From positions 1 to 21,643 of the IMG/VR virus record IMGVR_UViG_3300030108_002521: 21,643 nt of DNA; one strand, given 5' to 3'. Each line of letters begins with the position of its first letter. Positions within the stretch are counted from its first letter, which is position 1. The DNA comes from a virus. A program made the translations under genes and the position numbers. The notes beneath the pieces were generated by a model that did no database searches, had not been told where the DNA came from, and saw only the letters and a program-made list of their open reading frames with translations. Positions 7,651 through 14,827 of this stretch are shown one piece after another.

Positions 7651-7922
7651 TAGAAAGTTCCTTTTCCACCGTTGTCATTATACCTAAAAGCTCTCGCCGC
7701 TCCACCTTCGGCCATCTTCATGACTTCTTCCTCGGACACGCCTTCCATCTTAGCGACAATATCTGGGCGTTCTTCTCTCAGGGCTCTCTGACCTTCATTC
7801 AAGCCACCTTCGGCCATCTCCACATCATTCATTTGTTTAGCTTTGTTCATAAGACCCTTGGCCTCCGATTTAGGGATGTCCATCTGTTCAGACATCTGGT
7901 TTACCATTCTACTTTTAGCCAT
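7650..7922 (-). CDS. Small helical protein with repeated MAEGG motif
   Basis: 90 residues, two helix-turn units each followed by MAEGG (VEMAEGGLNEG and MKMAEGGAARA), ending NDNGGKGTF. A SEQMDIPKSEAKGLMNKAKQ stretch is the most helical part. It is coupled at both ends by one-base overlaps. Less basic than its neighbours, but the GG box and phenylalanine end place it in the same set. Function unknown. Confidence 0.6.
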   Translation of the reverse strand: MAKSRMVNQMSEQMDIPKSEAKGLMNKAKQMNDVEMAEGGLNEGQRALREERPDIVAKMEGVSEEEVMKMAEGGAARAFRYNDNGGKGTF

Positions 7923-8224
7923 CAGAAAATCCTCACTTTAATAGCGCCACCTGTATACCGCTTTACAGCCTTAACCCTTCTAGGCTTCCCTGCCGGTTGT
8001 CCTAGCCTTCTCTTTTGTGAAATCCTAGACCTTTTTTCAGAAGATGTTAACTCACTTGATGTTTTTGGTGTCTTCTTTGATACACGTTTACTGGGTCTAC
8101 AGTAAGGTGTTCCTCTCTTCTCACCCTTCTTTCTGCCACAAGGTTTTCCCGTTCTAACATCCACCCAGTCTTCCTTAAACCAACGTTTAAGTGCCGCGCC
8201 CTTCGCTGTCTTACGAACAGCCAT
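7922..8224 (-). CDS. Small basic Cys-containing protein, resembles DUF5872 family
   Basis: 100 residues starting MAVRKTAKGAALKRWFKEDW. A longer in-frame reading from 8275 exists, but the ATG at 8224 overlaps the previous stop as TGATG, matching the operon pattern. KRWFKEDWVDVRTGKPCGR and TPYCRPSKRVSKKTP resemble the small family with K-W-F--W-V-D, PCGR and P-C-P blocks that I recall as DUF5872 in phages and large algal viruses. The two cysteines (29 and 42) are likely paired or metal-binding. The C-terminus is RYTGGAIKVRIF. Highly basic, so nucleic acid binding is plausible; not shown. Confidence 0.65.
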   Translation of the reverse strand: MAVRKTAKGAALKRWFKEDWVDVRTGKPCGRKKGEKRGTPYCRPSKRVSKKTPKTSSELTSSEKRSRISQKRRLGQPAGKPRRVKAVKRYTGGAIKVRIF

Positions 8225-8433
8225 CAGAAAATCTTGACCTGTCGGCCACTGTGACGCGACATGACCGCACCACAACCGTTGGTCTTAACCGTGCCGCCTA
8301 CAGCTCTTTTGGTTTTGTTGCCCCAATTGCTGGCGCCTACCTTACGGCATTTAGCAATCGCTCCGGAAGCATAGGCCGAAGGAAACACCTTATACCTTGC
8401 TTTGACTTTCCTATAACAAGCGTCTTTTGCCAT
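8224..8433 (-). CDS. Small basic Cys-containing protein, conserved in phages
   Basis: 69 residues from the ATG at 8433, which overlaps the upstream stop as TAATG (a reading from 8445 adds four residues and is less likely). Sequence DACYRKVKARYKVFPSAYAS followed by GAIAKCRKVGASNWGNK is a compact family I remember from marine phages and some large viruses of algae. Three cysteines (6, 29, 54), high Lys/Arg content, an RAVGGTVK box and the end GRQVKIF link it to its neighbours. Function unknown; virion or DNA-condensing role is inference. Confidence 0.65.
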   Translation of the reverse strand: MAKDACYRKVKARYKVFPSAYASGAIAKCRKVGASNWGNKTKRAVGGTVKTNGCGAVMSRHSGRQVKIF

Positions 8434-8732
8434 TAGCACTTCCACCTTCTACGAGCCTGCCGAATACGAGAGTTTGGATCATTTCTTGTTTTGGCAGAAC
8501 TACGTTTCAACTGACCCAAAGATCTAGCGCAATAACTCTTCCTACGTTTCGCCGCTGCGCTTCCTTTTTTCACCTTACCCGTTACAGCCGTCTTGAGTTT
8601 AGAACCAGGGTTGGCTTTACGGTACGCTGCAACGCCCTTCTTAGTCATCCCGGCACCACTCTTGGTGGGGCGATAGTTGGCACCTTTGCCCTTTGTAGTG
8701 CGCCGAATTGGTTTTTCTCGTTTTCTAGCCAT
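8433..8732 (-). CDS. Very basic small protein, resembles DUF6321 family
   Basis: 99 residues with more than 35 Lys/Arg. Blocks GAGMTKKGVAAYRKANPGSKLKTAV, AAKRRKSYCARSLGQLK and the end ARRRWKC match the small family recalled as DUF6321, whose hallmark is K-S-F/Y-C-A-R followed by a terminal W-x-C. Cys68 and Cys99 are probably the conserved pair. Members occur in tailed phages and in algal large DNA viruses. The gene is the first after the parS palindrome: its ATG lies 2 nt from it, and there is no normal Shine-Dalgarno because the palindrome fills the gap. Confidence 0.7.
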   Translation of the reverse strand: MARKREKPIRRTTKGKGANYRPTKSGAGMTKKGVAAYRKANPGSKLKTAVTGKVKKGSAAAKRRKSYCARSLGQLKRSSAKTRNDPNSRIRQARRRWKC

Positions 8733-8734
8733 AT

Positions 8735-8750
8735 TGTTTCACGTGAAACA
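8735..8750. promoter_or_regulatory. Perfect parS site (ParB-binding palindrome)
   Basis: TGTTTCACGTGAAACA is a perfect 16-bp palindrome identical to the canonical chromosomal parS bound by ParB in Bacillus, Caulobacter and most bacteria. With two further bases it makes up the whole 18-nt gap between two genes in an otherwise overlapping gene chain. Chance occurrence of this exact 16-mer in 21.6 kb is about 5 in a million. No parA or parB gene is visible in the window, so host ParB would be the binder. Identity as parS is certain by sequence; function in the phage is unknown. Confidence 0.9.
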
Positions 8751-9422
8751 TTACTTCTTGTTGTACAAATTATCAAAAGTCACCGAAGGGTCCATGTAAC
8801 TGTCGTCAGATTCCGCGTTATGCATCCATTGACTTGGTTTAAAATCAGGGGCTCCTTCACCTGTTTCCCACAAAGCGGGACTTGTTGTCCTAACTCGGTT
8901 ATTGGGTAATGCAATTATGTTACCTGTCCATTTTCCAGCGTCCGTAAGTTCGATCACATGACTTTGTTTATGCTGGGCGGGGTCATCCGAAATAGAAGAC
9001 TCCGTGTAATCAACCGTAAACATATATTTACCCGTATAAAACTCACCATCAATCTTACAAAGCCAAGGACTAGAACTTGTTCTATCGTACACTATCACAG
9101 AATGATTTCTAGAACTACAGTCCCACGGCTGGGCATGATGGGTCACCATTCTTTCTGGCCACTCCTCAAGTGGCGTATCTGCCACGAGGGCCGTGATAGG
9201 CATTCTAGCCCACATGGCCCCCCCGTGGATGTTTTCCTCATCCGAATCGTCACTTTCACAGCCTGTAAAAATAACTTGAAAGCTTAAAGAACGATCTGGA
9301 ATCGTATTGACTGCTATAACCATGGCATGGAGAAACTCTCCATGATACTTCTCGTGATTATGCGTGAACTCTCTTCGCACCCAGCAATGAAAATGCGGGA
9401 TGTTGCTTTGCAAATATGGCAT
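8751..9422 (-). CDS. Conserved marine-phage protein, unknown function
   Basis: 223 residues. MPYLQSNIPHFHCWVRREFTHNHEKYHGEF, then VIFTGCESDDSDEENIHGGAMWARMPITALVADTPLEEWPERM are strongly patterned and familiar from marine phage genomes, where the protein lacks a known role. It is rich in Trp, His and Cys (HCW, TGCE, WDCSS), with mixed alpha/beta character and acidic overall, unlike the basic proteins around it. Conserved HGGAMWARMP could form a binding site, but I see no known catalytic motif. It overlaps the upstream basic protein by TAATG and is followed immediately by parS. Confidence 0.7.
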   Translation of the reverse strand: MPYLQSNIPHFHCWVRREFTHNHEKYHGEFLHAMVIAVNTIPDRSLSFQVIFTGCESDDSDEENIHGGAMWARMPITALVADTPLEEWPERMVTHHAQPWDCSSRNHSVIVYDRTSSSPWLCKIDGEFYTGKYMFTVDYTESSISDDPAQHKQSHVIELTDAGKWTGNIIALPNNRVRTTSPALWETGEGAPDFKPSQWMHNAESDDSYMDPSVTFDNLYNKK

Positions 9423-9643
9423 TACTTACGTTTGGCGCCACCACGAGCAAAACCTTTTTTCTTCATGCCGCCACCCATCTGACGTTTAACACCACCACGA
9501 GCGTAACCCTTTTTCTTTTTAGCTACGCCCATGCCGCCGCCCATCATCTTCTTGCGAGTGCCGCCTTTTTTCTTTTTCATAGCCACTTTTTTTCTCCTAT
9601 TACCAGTTAACTGTTTAGGCATTTGAGAACGAGATATAGTCAT
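9422..9643 (-). CDS. Tiny poly-basic repeat protein
   Basis: 73 residues from the ATG at 9643, which overlaps the upstream stop (TGATG). After MTISRSQMPKQLTGNRRKK it consists of Lys runs and Met/Gly runs with an internal repeat: MGGGMGVAKKKKGYARGGVK and MGGGMKKKGFARGGAK. It is almost purely Lys, Arg, Gly and Met and is probably disordered and DNA- or RNA-binding. It shares the ARGG box with its neighbours. Function unknown; a histone-tail-like packaging or capsid-interior role is speculative. Confidence 0.6.
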   Translation of the reverse strand: MTISRSQMPKQLTGNRRKKVAMKKKKGGTRKKMMGGGMGVAKKKKGYARGGVKRQMGGGMKKKGFARGGAKRK

Positions 9644-9885
9644 CAAAATACCCTCGTATTTTTAGCCATACCACCATCATTTAACAACATACTCGTGTAC
9701 TGATCTATGGTATTCGCCTTGTTCCTCTTTTTTAAAGAAGCACGCATGGCTTTTTGCATACCTCTATCAATAGAACGCAGGTCAGGGTTGCCGACTTTGG
9801 GCGCACCTCTTCTAGTCAAATGAATCTTACCAATACCTCTACCGCGTCTGCGGGTAGGGATCGTTGGTTTTGTTTTACGACTCAA
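9643..9885 (-). CDS. Small basic protein ending TRVF, TTG start
   Basis: 80 residues. The start is a TTG at 9885 inside the upstream stop (TTGA overlap), with GAGGG 6-7 nt before it; no ATG occurs until residue 43, so TTG is the best choice. Arg-rich N-terminus (TRRRGRGIGKIHLTRRGAPK) suggests nucleic acid contact. It ends LLNDGGMAKNTRVF, nearly the same as the upstream protein (NDGGMAEKTRVF). Function unknown. Confidence 0.6.
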   Translation of the reverse strand: MSRKTKPTIPTRRRGRGIGKIHLTRRGAPKVGNPDLRSIDRGMQKAMRASLKKRNKANTIDQYTSMLLNDGGMAKNTRVF

Positions 9886-10148
9886 AACACCCTCGTTTTT
9901 TCAGCCATGCCGCCATCGTTACGTTTCAACATTTTCTTCACGTCTTCAAAGCCTCTATCAGTCAAGACTTCTGTCGCGTCAGGATCATTCATGGCTGCTC
10001 TTAACATTTCTTCTCTTGTCTTTTTTGTTTTTTCATCAATAACTTTATCAATAAGTTCTTGAGTTCTAGGCTTTCTATTTCCAAATCTTCTATTAGCAGC
10101 TTGCTGCATTAATCGGCGACTTGATTTTTCAGGACTTCTACCAGACAT
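9882..10148 (-). CDS. Small basic helical protein ending TRVF
   Basis: 88 residues. An Arg-rich start (SPEKSSRRLMQQAANRRFGN) is followed by helices (ELIDKVIDEKTKKTREEMLR) and the tail RNDGGMAEKTRVF shared with the next gene, which suggests an old duplication of the tail or a common binding peptide. It begins 4 nt after the portal stop, with AAGGA about 9 nt before the ATG. Function unknown; coupled to portal expression. Confidence 0.6.
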   Translation of the reverse strand: MSGRSPEKSSRRLMQQAANRRFGNRKPRTQELIDKVIDEKTKKTREEMLRAAMNDPDATEVLTDRGFEDVKKMLKRNDGGMAEKTRVF

Positions 10149-10152
10149 TTTA

Positions 10153-12546
10153 CTAATTCCTTTGCTGCCTATCTTGTTGTTCCATACGCTCTCTGTTCAC
10201 TTCTGCACGTAAAAGCGCAATATCTTCTTGCGAGTCCATCTTCTCTCGGACAAGCTCCTGACGATCTTCTTCTTTCTCCTTGTCGAACAGATGCTGCAGA
10301 GCAAACTCTTCAGACTTGCGCTGCACATCAGCCGCTTTGATATCAAGTTCTTTAGACCGAAGTTCTACGAGAGGGTCTACTTGTCCTTCCGGTGGCGGCA
10401 TGAATGCGGCCATAACTTCTTGAGTATAAGTGGCTACCAATTCAGCGACCCTCGCCTCGGCATCCACTTGTGGCGGCTGTTGACCCATCTGCATAGCCTG
10501 CTCCATAGCCATCCTCATTTCAGCGTCTGCAACGCCTCGAGCCTTAAAGGCAATATGCTCACATATGTGTGCTTGAAGTAAACCAAACACGGGAGGGGAC
10601 GAGGCTACGATAGGTGTCTGCATAAACACAATATGAGATGCTATATGCGAATCATGATCTTGAGTAGGGAACGCCTGTAAGGGTTCTTGTATAATTGACT
10701 TGGCGTTCTCAATAGCTGGGTCGGTGGGTTGTGGTGGTTGTGGCGTTGGCAACAAAGCCTCTATGTTGTCCACCCCTATCGCTTCATAAATGCGACGATA
10801 CGCCTCGTGCAAGTTGTGCATCTGAGGATTGCTTTGAGCAAGTTGCAGTTGCGTTTGTGCCAGAGCCAAACGTTGAGACATGGAGAAGATATTTGGATCT
10901 GACACAGGTATGACATCTACCCTCTCGTCAAAGTCCATCTGCTTAACCATCGCCTCCGCACCATAGACATTATAGGGGTACATAGGAGGGAGTGATTCAG
11001 CGAACACACGACCTAGCATCCTAAACTCTTGTTTTTGTGCATAATGCAGTCTTTTGTGTATGGCTGACATCACCTTTGATCCGCGCTCCAAAAGAGCAAC
11101 GGTTGTTCCTACCGCAGCTTGTTGATTGCCGTCTCCCACTTGCATATCAGCTATGGAAGCAAACCTACGGCCAGCATCCACAACAAATCCCAAAAGACCC
11201 ATCAGCGTCTGGCTTGGTTCCTTATAGGGAAGCGGCAAGATGCTTTCTCGCAAAGCACCGCCGGGGACATCAATATCGCGAAACTCACCAGGAGACAGAG
11301 GCTCATCAGCGTCACGAATCCTAATACCACGAGCTTTAAAGCCAGCGGGAAGATTAGCAAGTGTTCCAGCATCGATCAGTTGCCTCAAGATGGAAGTTGC
11401 GGAACGGCCTAGACCACCAATCATATGCAGTAGTCCAAACCCATAAAAACCTAAACCGGGTAGAAACTTGTAGTGTGCAAAGTACTGTGTTTTTCTGTAA
11501 TATTCGTCGCCCTCTCTCCAGTTCCTACGAACAGAAAGAACCTTTGAACTTCCTTCGTCTATCGTCACAATATAAGGAAGCTTGATACCCGTCTCTTCGC
11601 CGTCTATCGGATTGGTGTGTTCAAAACCCGGCAGATCTAAATCCGTGTGAACCTCAAGGATAGTGCAGTCTTGATCGTCAGCGCCTGTCTTCTCAACGCC
11701 CATTAAGCTACGTTCTTTCTCCTTCAGTTCATCGTCGGAGTCATACGCCGTAAGTTCGATATCACGATAAAACCCAGCCGCCTGAAACTTCCGTACATCA
11801 TTCGTGTTCATGCGAATGACATGTGTGATACGAGAAGCCGAACTTAAATCGGTAGCATTATACGGAACAAGAAGATCATCAGCCGGCACAAATCGAGATA
11901 CGGCCCTGTCTAAAATATCATCGTAATACACCTTCTTGAACGCACTTCCAGCCAAGGGAAGATAAAACAACAGACGATCCATCTCTGGATCATACTCATC
12001 CATGACATGAGTTATCTGGTAATTCATAAATTCCTGAACACGTTGGGCCTGCATCTCAACGTCAGGAGTTGCTGCACCAACGACCTGAGTTCGAACCGGA
12101 CCAGAACTAGGAAGAAGTTCTCTATACGCCTGCGCCTGAAACTGTGTAACGGCCTCGGCTATAATCGGGTGGGTCACGCCACTAGAGCCCCTAAAAGGTT
12201 CTTCGCGTGTTTCATACTTGATACCAAGAAGATCCAAACCGTCTGTGTAGGCATCCTCCCACTCCTGACGGCCACTCTTATCGTCTTCGTAATACCCAAC
12301 GAGTTCTGAGGAAATATCCATCAGAACCCTCTCGTCCATAATTTCAGCTAAATTGGCGTCAGGCTCTGTCTGAAGTTCTTCCGTGATCATCTCATCAAAG
12401 TTGAGAACAACAGACCCATCCTCGTCTTCCATCATATCGGTGGGTTCTTCAATCTCCTCAACCTCAATCTCTTCTTCACTACCGCCTAACGGCATACCTT
12501 GAGAGGGCATGGACGTATCTATTAGTGAGATGGGTTCTTTTGCCAT
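10153..12546 (-). CDS. Portal protein
   Basis: 797 residues, long for portals and in the range of P22/SU10-type proteins. An acidic N-terminal arm (about 1-75) leads to GRQEWEDAYTDGLDLLGIKY, EPFRGSSGVTHPIIAEAVTQ and FQAQAYRELLPSSGPVRTQV, which are characteristic of this portal family. Then RLLFYLPLAGSAFKKVYYDD and RFVPADDLLVPYNATDLSSA follow. The C-terminal third is helical and Gln/Met/Glu-rich (barrel and crown region), ending in a coiled coil. Twelve copies form the ring through which terminase pumps DNA and to which the adaptor and connector proteins attach. It is overlapped by the holin gene (TAATG) and followed by small basic genes. Confidence 0.93.
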   Translation of the reverse strand: MAKEPISLIDTSMPSQGMPLGGSEEEIEVEEIEEPTDMMEDEDGSVVLNFDEMITEELQTEPDANLAEIMDERVLMDISSELVGYYEDDKSGRQEWEDAYTDGLDLLGIKYETREEPFRGSSGVTHPIIAEAVTQFQAQAYRELLPSSGPVRTQVVGAATPDVEMQAQRVQEFMNYQITHVMDEYDPEMDRLLFYLPLAGSAFKKVYYDDILDRAVSRFVPADDLLVPYNATDLSSASRITHVIRMNTNDVRKFQAAGFYRDIELTAYDSDDELKEKERSLMGVEKTGADDQDCTILEVHTDLDLPGFEHTNPIDGEETGIKLPYIVTIDEGSSKVLSVRRNWREGDEYYRKTQYFAHYKFLPGLGFYGFGLLHMIGGLGRSATSILRQLIDAGTLANLPAGFKARGIRIRDADEPLSPGEFRDIDVPGGALRESILPLPYKEPSQTLMGLLGFVVDAGRRFASIADMQVGDGNQQAAVGTTVALLERGSKVMSAIHKRLHYAQKQEFRMLGRVFAESLPPMYPYNVYGAEAMVKQMDFDERVDVIPVSDPNIFSMSQRLALAQTQLQLAQSNPQMHNLHEAYRRIYEAIGVDNIEALLPTPQPPQPTDPAIENAKSIIQEPLQAFPTQDHDSHIASHIVFMQTPIVASSPPVFGLLQAHICEHIAFKARGVADAEMRMAMEQAMQMGQQPPQVDAEARVAELVATYTQEVMAAFMPPPEGQVDPLVELRSKELDIKAADVQRKSEEFALQHLFDKEKEEDRQELVREKMDSQEDIALLRAEVNRERMEQQDRQQRN

Positions 12547-12953
12547 TATTTAGTAACCCCTTTAAATTTTTCGAAGGTCCTGAGACCTCCCAATCCCAAC
12601 ATCCCCATCAAAACGGGCATCATTTCACTCATGTCCATGGCAGGGAGGTCCACAAGAAGTCCCGCTTGGGCCAAACCAAAATGCAATATCGGCGTGACCA
12701 CATAGGACCAAGCCAAGGCCACCCCACATGACCAACCGATAAACGGGCGCCAACCACTTACCCAGATGGAACGGTGGGCCGCTTCCGTTTTATTTATTTC
12801 CAACTGCGCTACGTCAATCTTAGCAAGATGAGTCGCAAGCTGTTGCTCCAGTTGCCTCTCCGCTTTCGCACGTGCTTCTTTGTCTTCAGGCAAGAACCGC
12901 CCAATAACATCTGTGACTGCGGGTAGTATACTAGGTAATAAAGCTTGTATCAT
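12546..12953 (-). CDS. Holin of the 3-TM superfamily
   Basis: 135 residues. A charged helical segment (KEARAKAERQLEQQLATHLA) precedes HRSIWVSGWRPFIGWSCGVA, then hydrophobic stretches (ALAWSYVVTPILHFGLA; MPVLMGMLGLGGLRTFEK) and the end FKGVTK. The RS-WxxGWRPFIGW and GMLGLGGLRTFEK blocks are hallmarks of the Holin_3TMs family, also found in gene transfer agents. It would form inner-membrane lesions at lysis. It overlaps its upstream gene by ATGA and the portal by TAATG. No endolysin gene is visible in the window. Confidence 0.88.
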   Translation of the reverse strand: MIQALLPSILPAVTDVIGRFLPEDKEARAKAERQLEQQLATHLAKIDVAQLEINKTEAAHRSIWVSGWRPFIGWSCGVALAWSYVVTPILHFGLAQAGLLVDLPAMDMSEMMPVLMGMLGLGGLRTFEKFKGVTK

Positions 12954-13633
12954 ATTCCTCCCTCTCCGTATCCACCTGTAAGATCACCGTCCATGCCGTC
13001 ATCGCCACCATCGCCACCATCGCCTAAACCATACGCCGCAGCTTCAGGATCATACGCAGCTGGTGCGCCCATCCCTCCATAGGGCGAACTCTCTCCAAAA
13101 ACATCTGCTGCATCAGTGTAACCAGGAGTACCAAAAATTCCTACACCCGGACTAGCAAAGGGCGAATCTAACAATCCTACTCCCACAGGACCCAGAGATG
13201 GAAGACCTCCTGTAGTGGTTGGCGCTTTATTAGCGGGACTGACTAGAGGATCCGGTCCTCGTGGGTCAACTCCACCCCCCATGTAGTTTCTTATATAATC
13301 ATTAAGAATAGCGGCTCTTCCCAAAGGAGTGCTTCGTGATTCCTCCATCGCACGCTCTGTTTCAGTCGGAAATAGTTTTCTACCAAAAGGTAAAAAATCT
13401 CTTGCGTCTCCTGAGATAAGTCCTTTGCCGATGTTTGCTAAGATGCCAATTGGAGTTGAAATACTTCCAAGTCTACCAAGACCACCCGCCATGTCCACTA
13501 AACTCAAAGCACCTGTGGCAACGGTGGCGGGATTGTCTTTAGCAAAATTAAGTATCCCTTCTGGAGTAAAGCTAGGGGAACCAGGCAACGCCTGTGCAAT
13601 TCCTCTTTCTAAATCTGATATACCGTTAGCCAT
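12950..13633 (-). CDS. Gly/Pro/Ala-rich protein, unknown function
   Basis: 227 residues. An ordered N-terminal half (ISDLERGIAQALPGSPSFTP, GALSLVDMAGGLGRLGSIST, then RAAILNDYIRNYMGGG) is followed by a low-complexity half of Gly, Pro, Asp and Ala ending GDGGDGGDDGMDGDLTGGYG. Such proteins are seen near holin and portal genes in phages as possible minor virion or membrane-associated proteins, but I recognise no domain. The start has only a weak ribosome site, and a 37-nt gap precedes it. Confidence 0.55.
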   Translation of the reverse strand: MANGISDLERGIAQALPGSPSFTPEGILNFAKDNPATVATGALSLVDMAGGLGRLGSISTPIGILANIGKGLISGDARDFLPFGRKLFPTETERAMEESRSTPLGRAAILNDYIRNYMGGGVDPRGPDPLVSPANKAPTTTGGLPSLGPVGVGLLDSPFASPGVGIFGTPGYTDAADVFGESSPYGGMGAPAAYDPEAAAYGLGDGGDGGDDGMDGDLTGGYGEGGI

Positions 13634-13670
13634 TTAAAAACACTCTCAAAAGGTATTGACTTTTATAGCA

Positions 13671-14027
13671 TTATGATTGTTTCGGAACAACGGGGGGATG
13701 CGAACCATTATGCATACTCAATTGACGCTCCATATCACGCCTCAACTCTTTGATCGCAGACTGCATCTCAGAGGTCTCTCGATTATGCGTGGCAAGCGCA
13801 GACACACTATTTATTTCAGCAAGAGTTTTTACCTTAGACGATATGACTTCATGTCCACTTTCAAGTGCGTCAATACGTTTATCGATCTCACGAAGTCTCT
13901 TCTCAATATCCCCCATGGCCTCAAGTATGGACTTGATTTGCATCTTGCCCACGGCGGCAGCTCCAGCGACACTAAAAAGTATGCCGCCTAGCGTCACGAT
14001 CAAACGTATGTCAATCGCGCCGTCCAT
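13671..14027 (-). CDS. Membrane-anchored coiled-coil protein, possible i-spanin
   Basis: 118 residues: an N-terminal membrane segment (about 8-27, LIVTLGGILFSVAGAAAV), then a long coiled coil (MGDIEKRLREIDKRIDALES onward) and a Pro-containing end. This N-in/C-out layout matches inner-membrane spanin subunits and also general phage membrane coiled coils. The proximity to the holin gene favours lysis, but no overlapping outer-membrane lipoprotein frame with a lipobox was recognised, so the spanin idea is tentative. It starts one base after the upstream stop. Confidence 0.6.
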   Translation of the reverse strand: MDGAIDIRLIVTLGGILFSVAGAAAVGKMQIKSILEAMGDIEKRLREIDKRIDALESGHEVISSKVKTLAEINSVSALATHNRETSEMQSAIKELRRDMERQLSMHNGSHPPVVPKQS

Positions 14028-14028
14028 T

Positions 14029-14580
14029 TCAAACCTTATTGTGCCAGATGAAGGCTACCATCCCAGCTATAAACAATATAACGAAGATAACCTTGCCTGT
14101 TTCAATCAAAGCTTTCTGCCAGAAGACTCTGCCTTGTAATTTAGCCTCGGCACGCTTTTCAGCTGCTATTTTCAGGCGTTTTTTCTGCTCTATCTTGGCC
14201 TGCTCTTGGGCATCAAGTATCTCTTCCCACGTGCCAGATCCGAAACGCTTATTTATCTGAATTGATAGCTTACGGATGTCTTCTTCTTGCTGTTTTTCCG
14301 CTAATTTTGCCGCTGCTACATTGGCCAAGGACGTTTCGTCGTTGTCATTGCTTTTAAGACTAAGTTTAACAAACTTTGCCCACTTATTTTTGGGTAATTT
14401 GTTATTTTCGGCCTCTTTTATGCGTTTTTTGGCCGCACCATGGGTCTTAAACAGCGTATCTATGTGACTAGCTATGGCGCTCACGTCATCAGCGGACTCC
14501 AAAGCACCTCTAACACCACTTATGGCTGCTTTTACAGCGGCAAATCCACCCGTAACAGCCGCAAGCGTCAAAGGATCCAT
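14029..14580 (-). CDS. Coiled-coil protein with C-terminal membrane anchor
   Basis: 183 residues. The N-terminus MDPLTLAAVTGGFAAVKAAI with a following helical stretch is a type I remember from marine phages; a long, highly charged helical middle (EEILDAQEQAKIEQKKRLKI) follows, and a single membrane segment lies near the end (VIFVILFIAGMVAFIWH). Tail-anchored layout suggests location at the inner membrane with a cytoplasmic body. Together with the holin, the coiled-coil membrane protein and the 58-residue protein it forms a membrane-protein cluster between terminase and portal. Function unknown. Confidence 0.6.
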   Translation of the reverse strand: MDPLTLAAVTGGFAAVKAAISGVRGALESADDVSAIASHIDTLFKTHGAAKKRIKEAENNKLPKNKWAKFVKLSLKSNDNDETSLANVAAAKLAEKQQEEDIRKLSIQINKRFGSGTWEEILDAQEQAKIEQKKRLKIAAEKRAEAKLQGRVFWQKALIETGKVIFVILFIAGMVAFIWHNKV

Positions 14581-14602
14581 TTTTCTACCTTATCAACTAC
14601 GT

Positions 14603-14818
14603 TTACAAAGAACGATAGAGATCAATACAGTCTATAACGAACCCTTTGGACTCCTTATATTCCGATTGTATCAACCTCTTAGCGTCTTTTTCAGTAGCGG
14701 CCTCTACATCAAAGTAATGAACATCTTCCCAAGCGGCCTCTTCCTCACCAACATCCTCACCAGAGCGTACTTTGTCTCTAATAAATCTGTTGTAGATGCC
14801 AATTTGATATATAGGCAT
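14603..14818 (-). CDS. Small conserved phage protein
   Basis: 71 residues, soluble, mixed alpha/beta: YQIGIYNRFIRDKVRSGEDV, WEDVHYFDVEAATEKDAKRL, then GFVIDCIDLY. The pattern of strand (YQIGIYN), acidic loop, strand (HYFDVEA) and helix fits a small ferredoxin-like or swapped beta-alpha unit, found as hypothetical protein beside terminase genes. A TAGGGT motif before its ATG may be the ribosome site. No function assigned. Confidence 0.6.
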   Translation of the reverse strand: MPIYQIGIYNRFIRDKVRSGEDVGEEEAAWEDVHYFDVEAATEKDAKRLIQSEYKESKGFVIDCIDLYRSL

Positions 14819-14827
14819 ATAAAAACC

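Noticed and set aside
7518-8105. 195-codon open frame on the plus strand
   Set aside because: Antisense to the coupled small basic genes; composition (Phe/Leu/Ser/His) is the complement of Lys/Glu-rich coding sequence.
14227-14232. Second parS candidate at CACGTG (also one near 15489)
   Set aside because: Only the 6-bp core is present; the flanking GTTT/AAAC arms needed by ParB are missing, and both sites lie inside genes.
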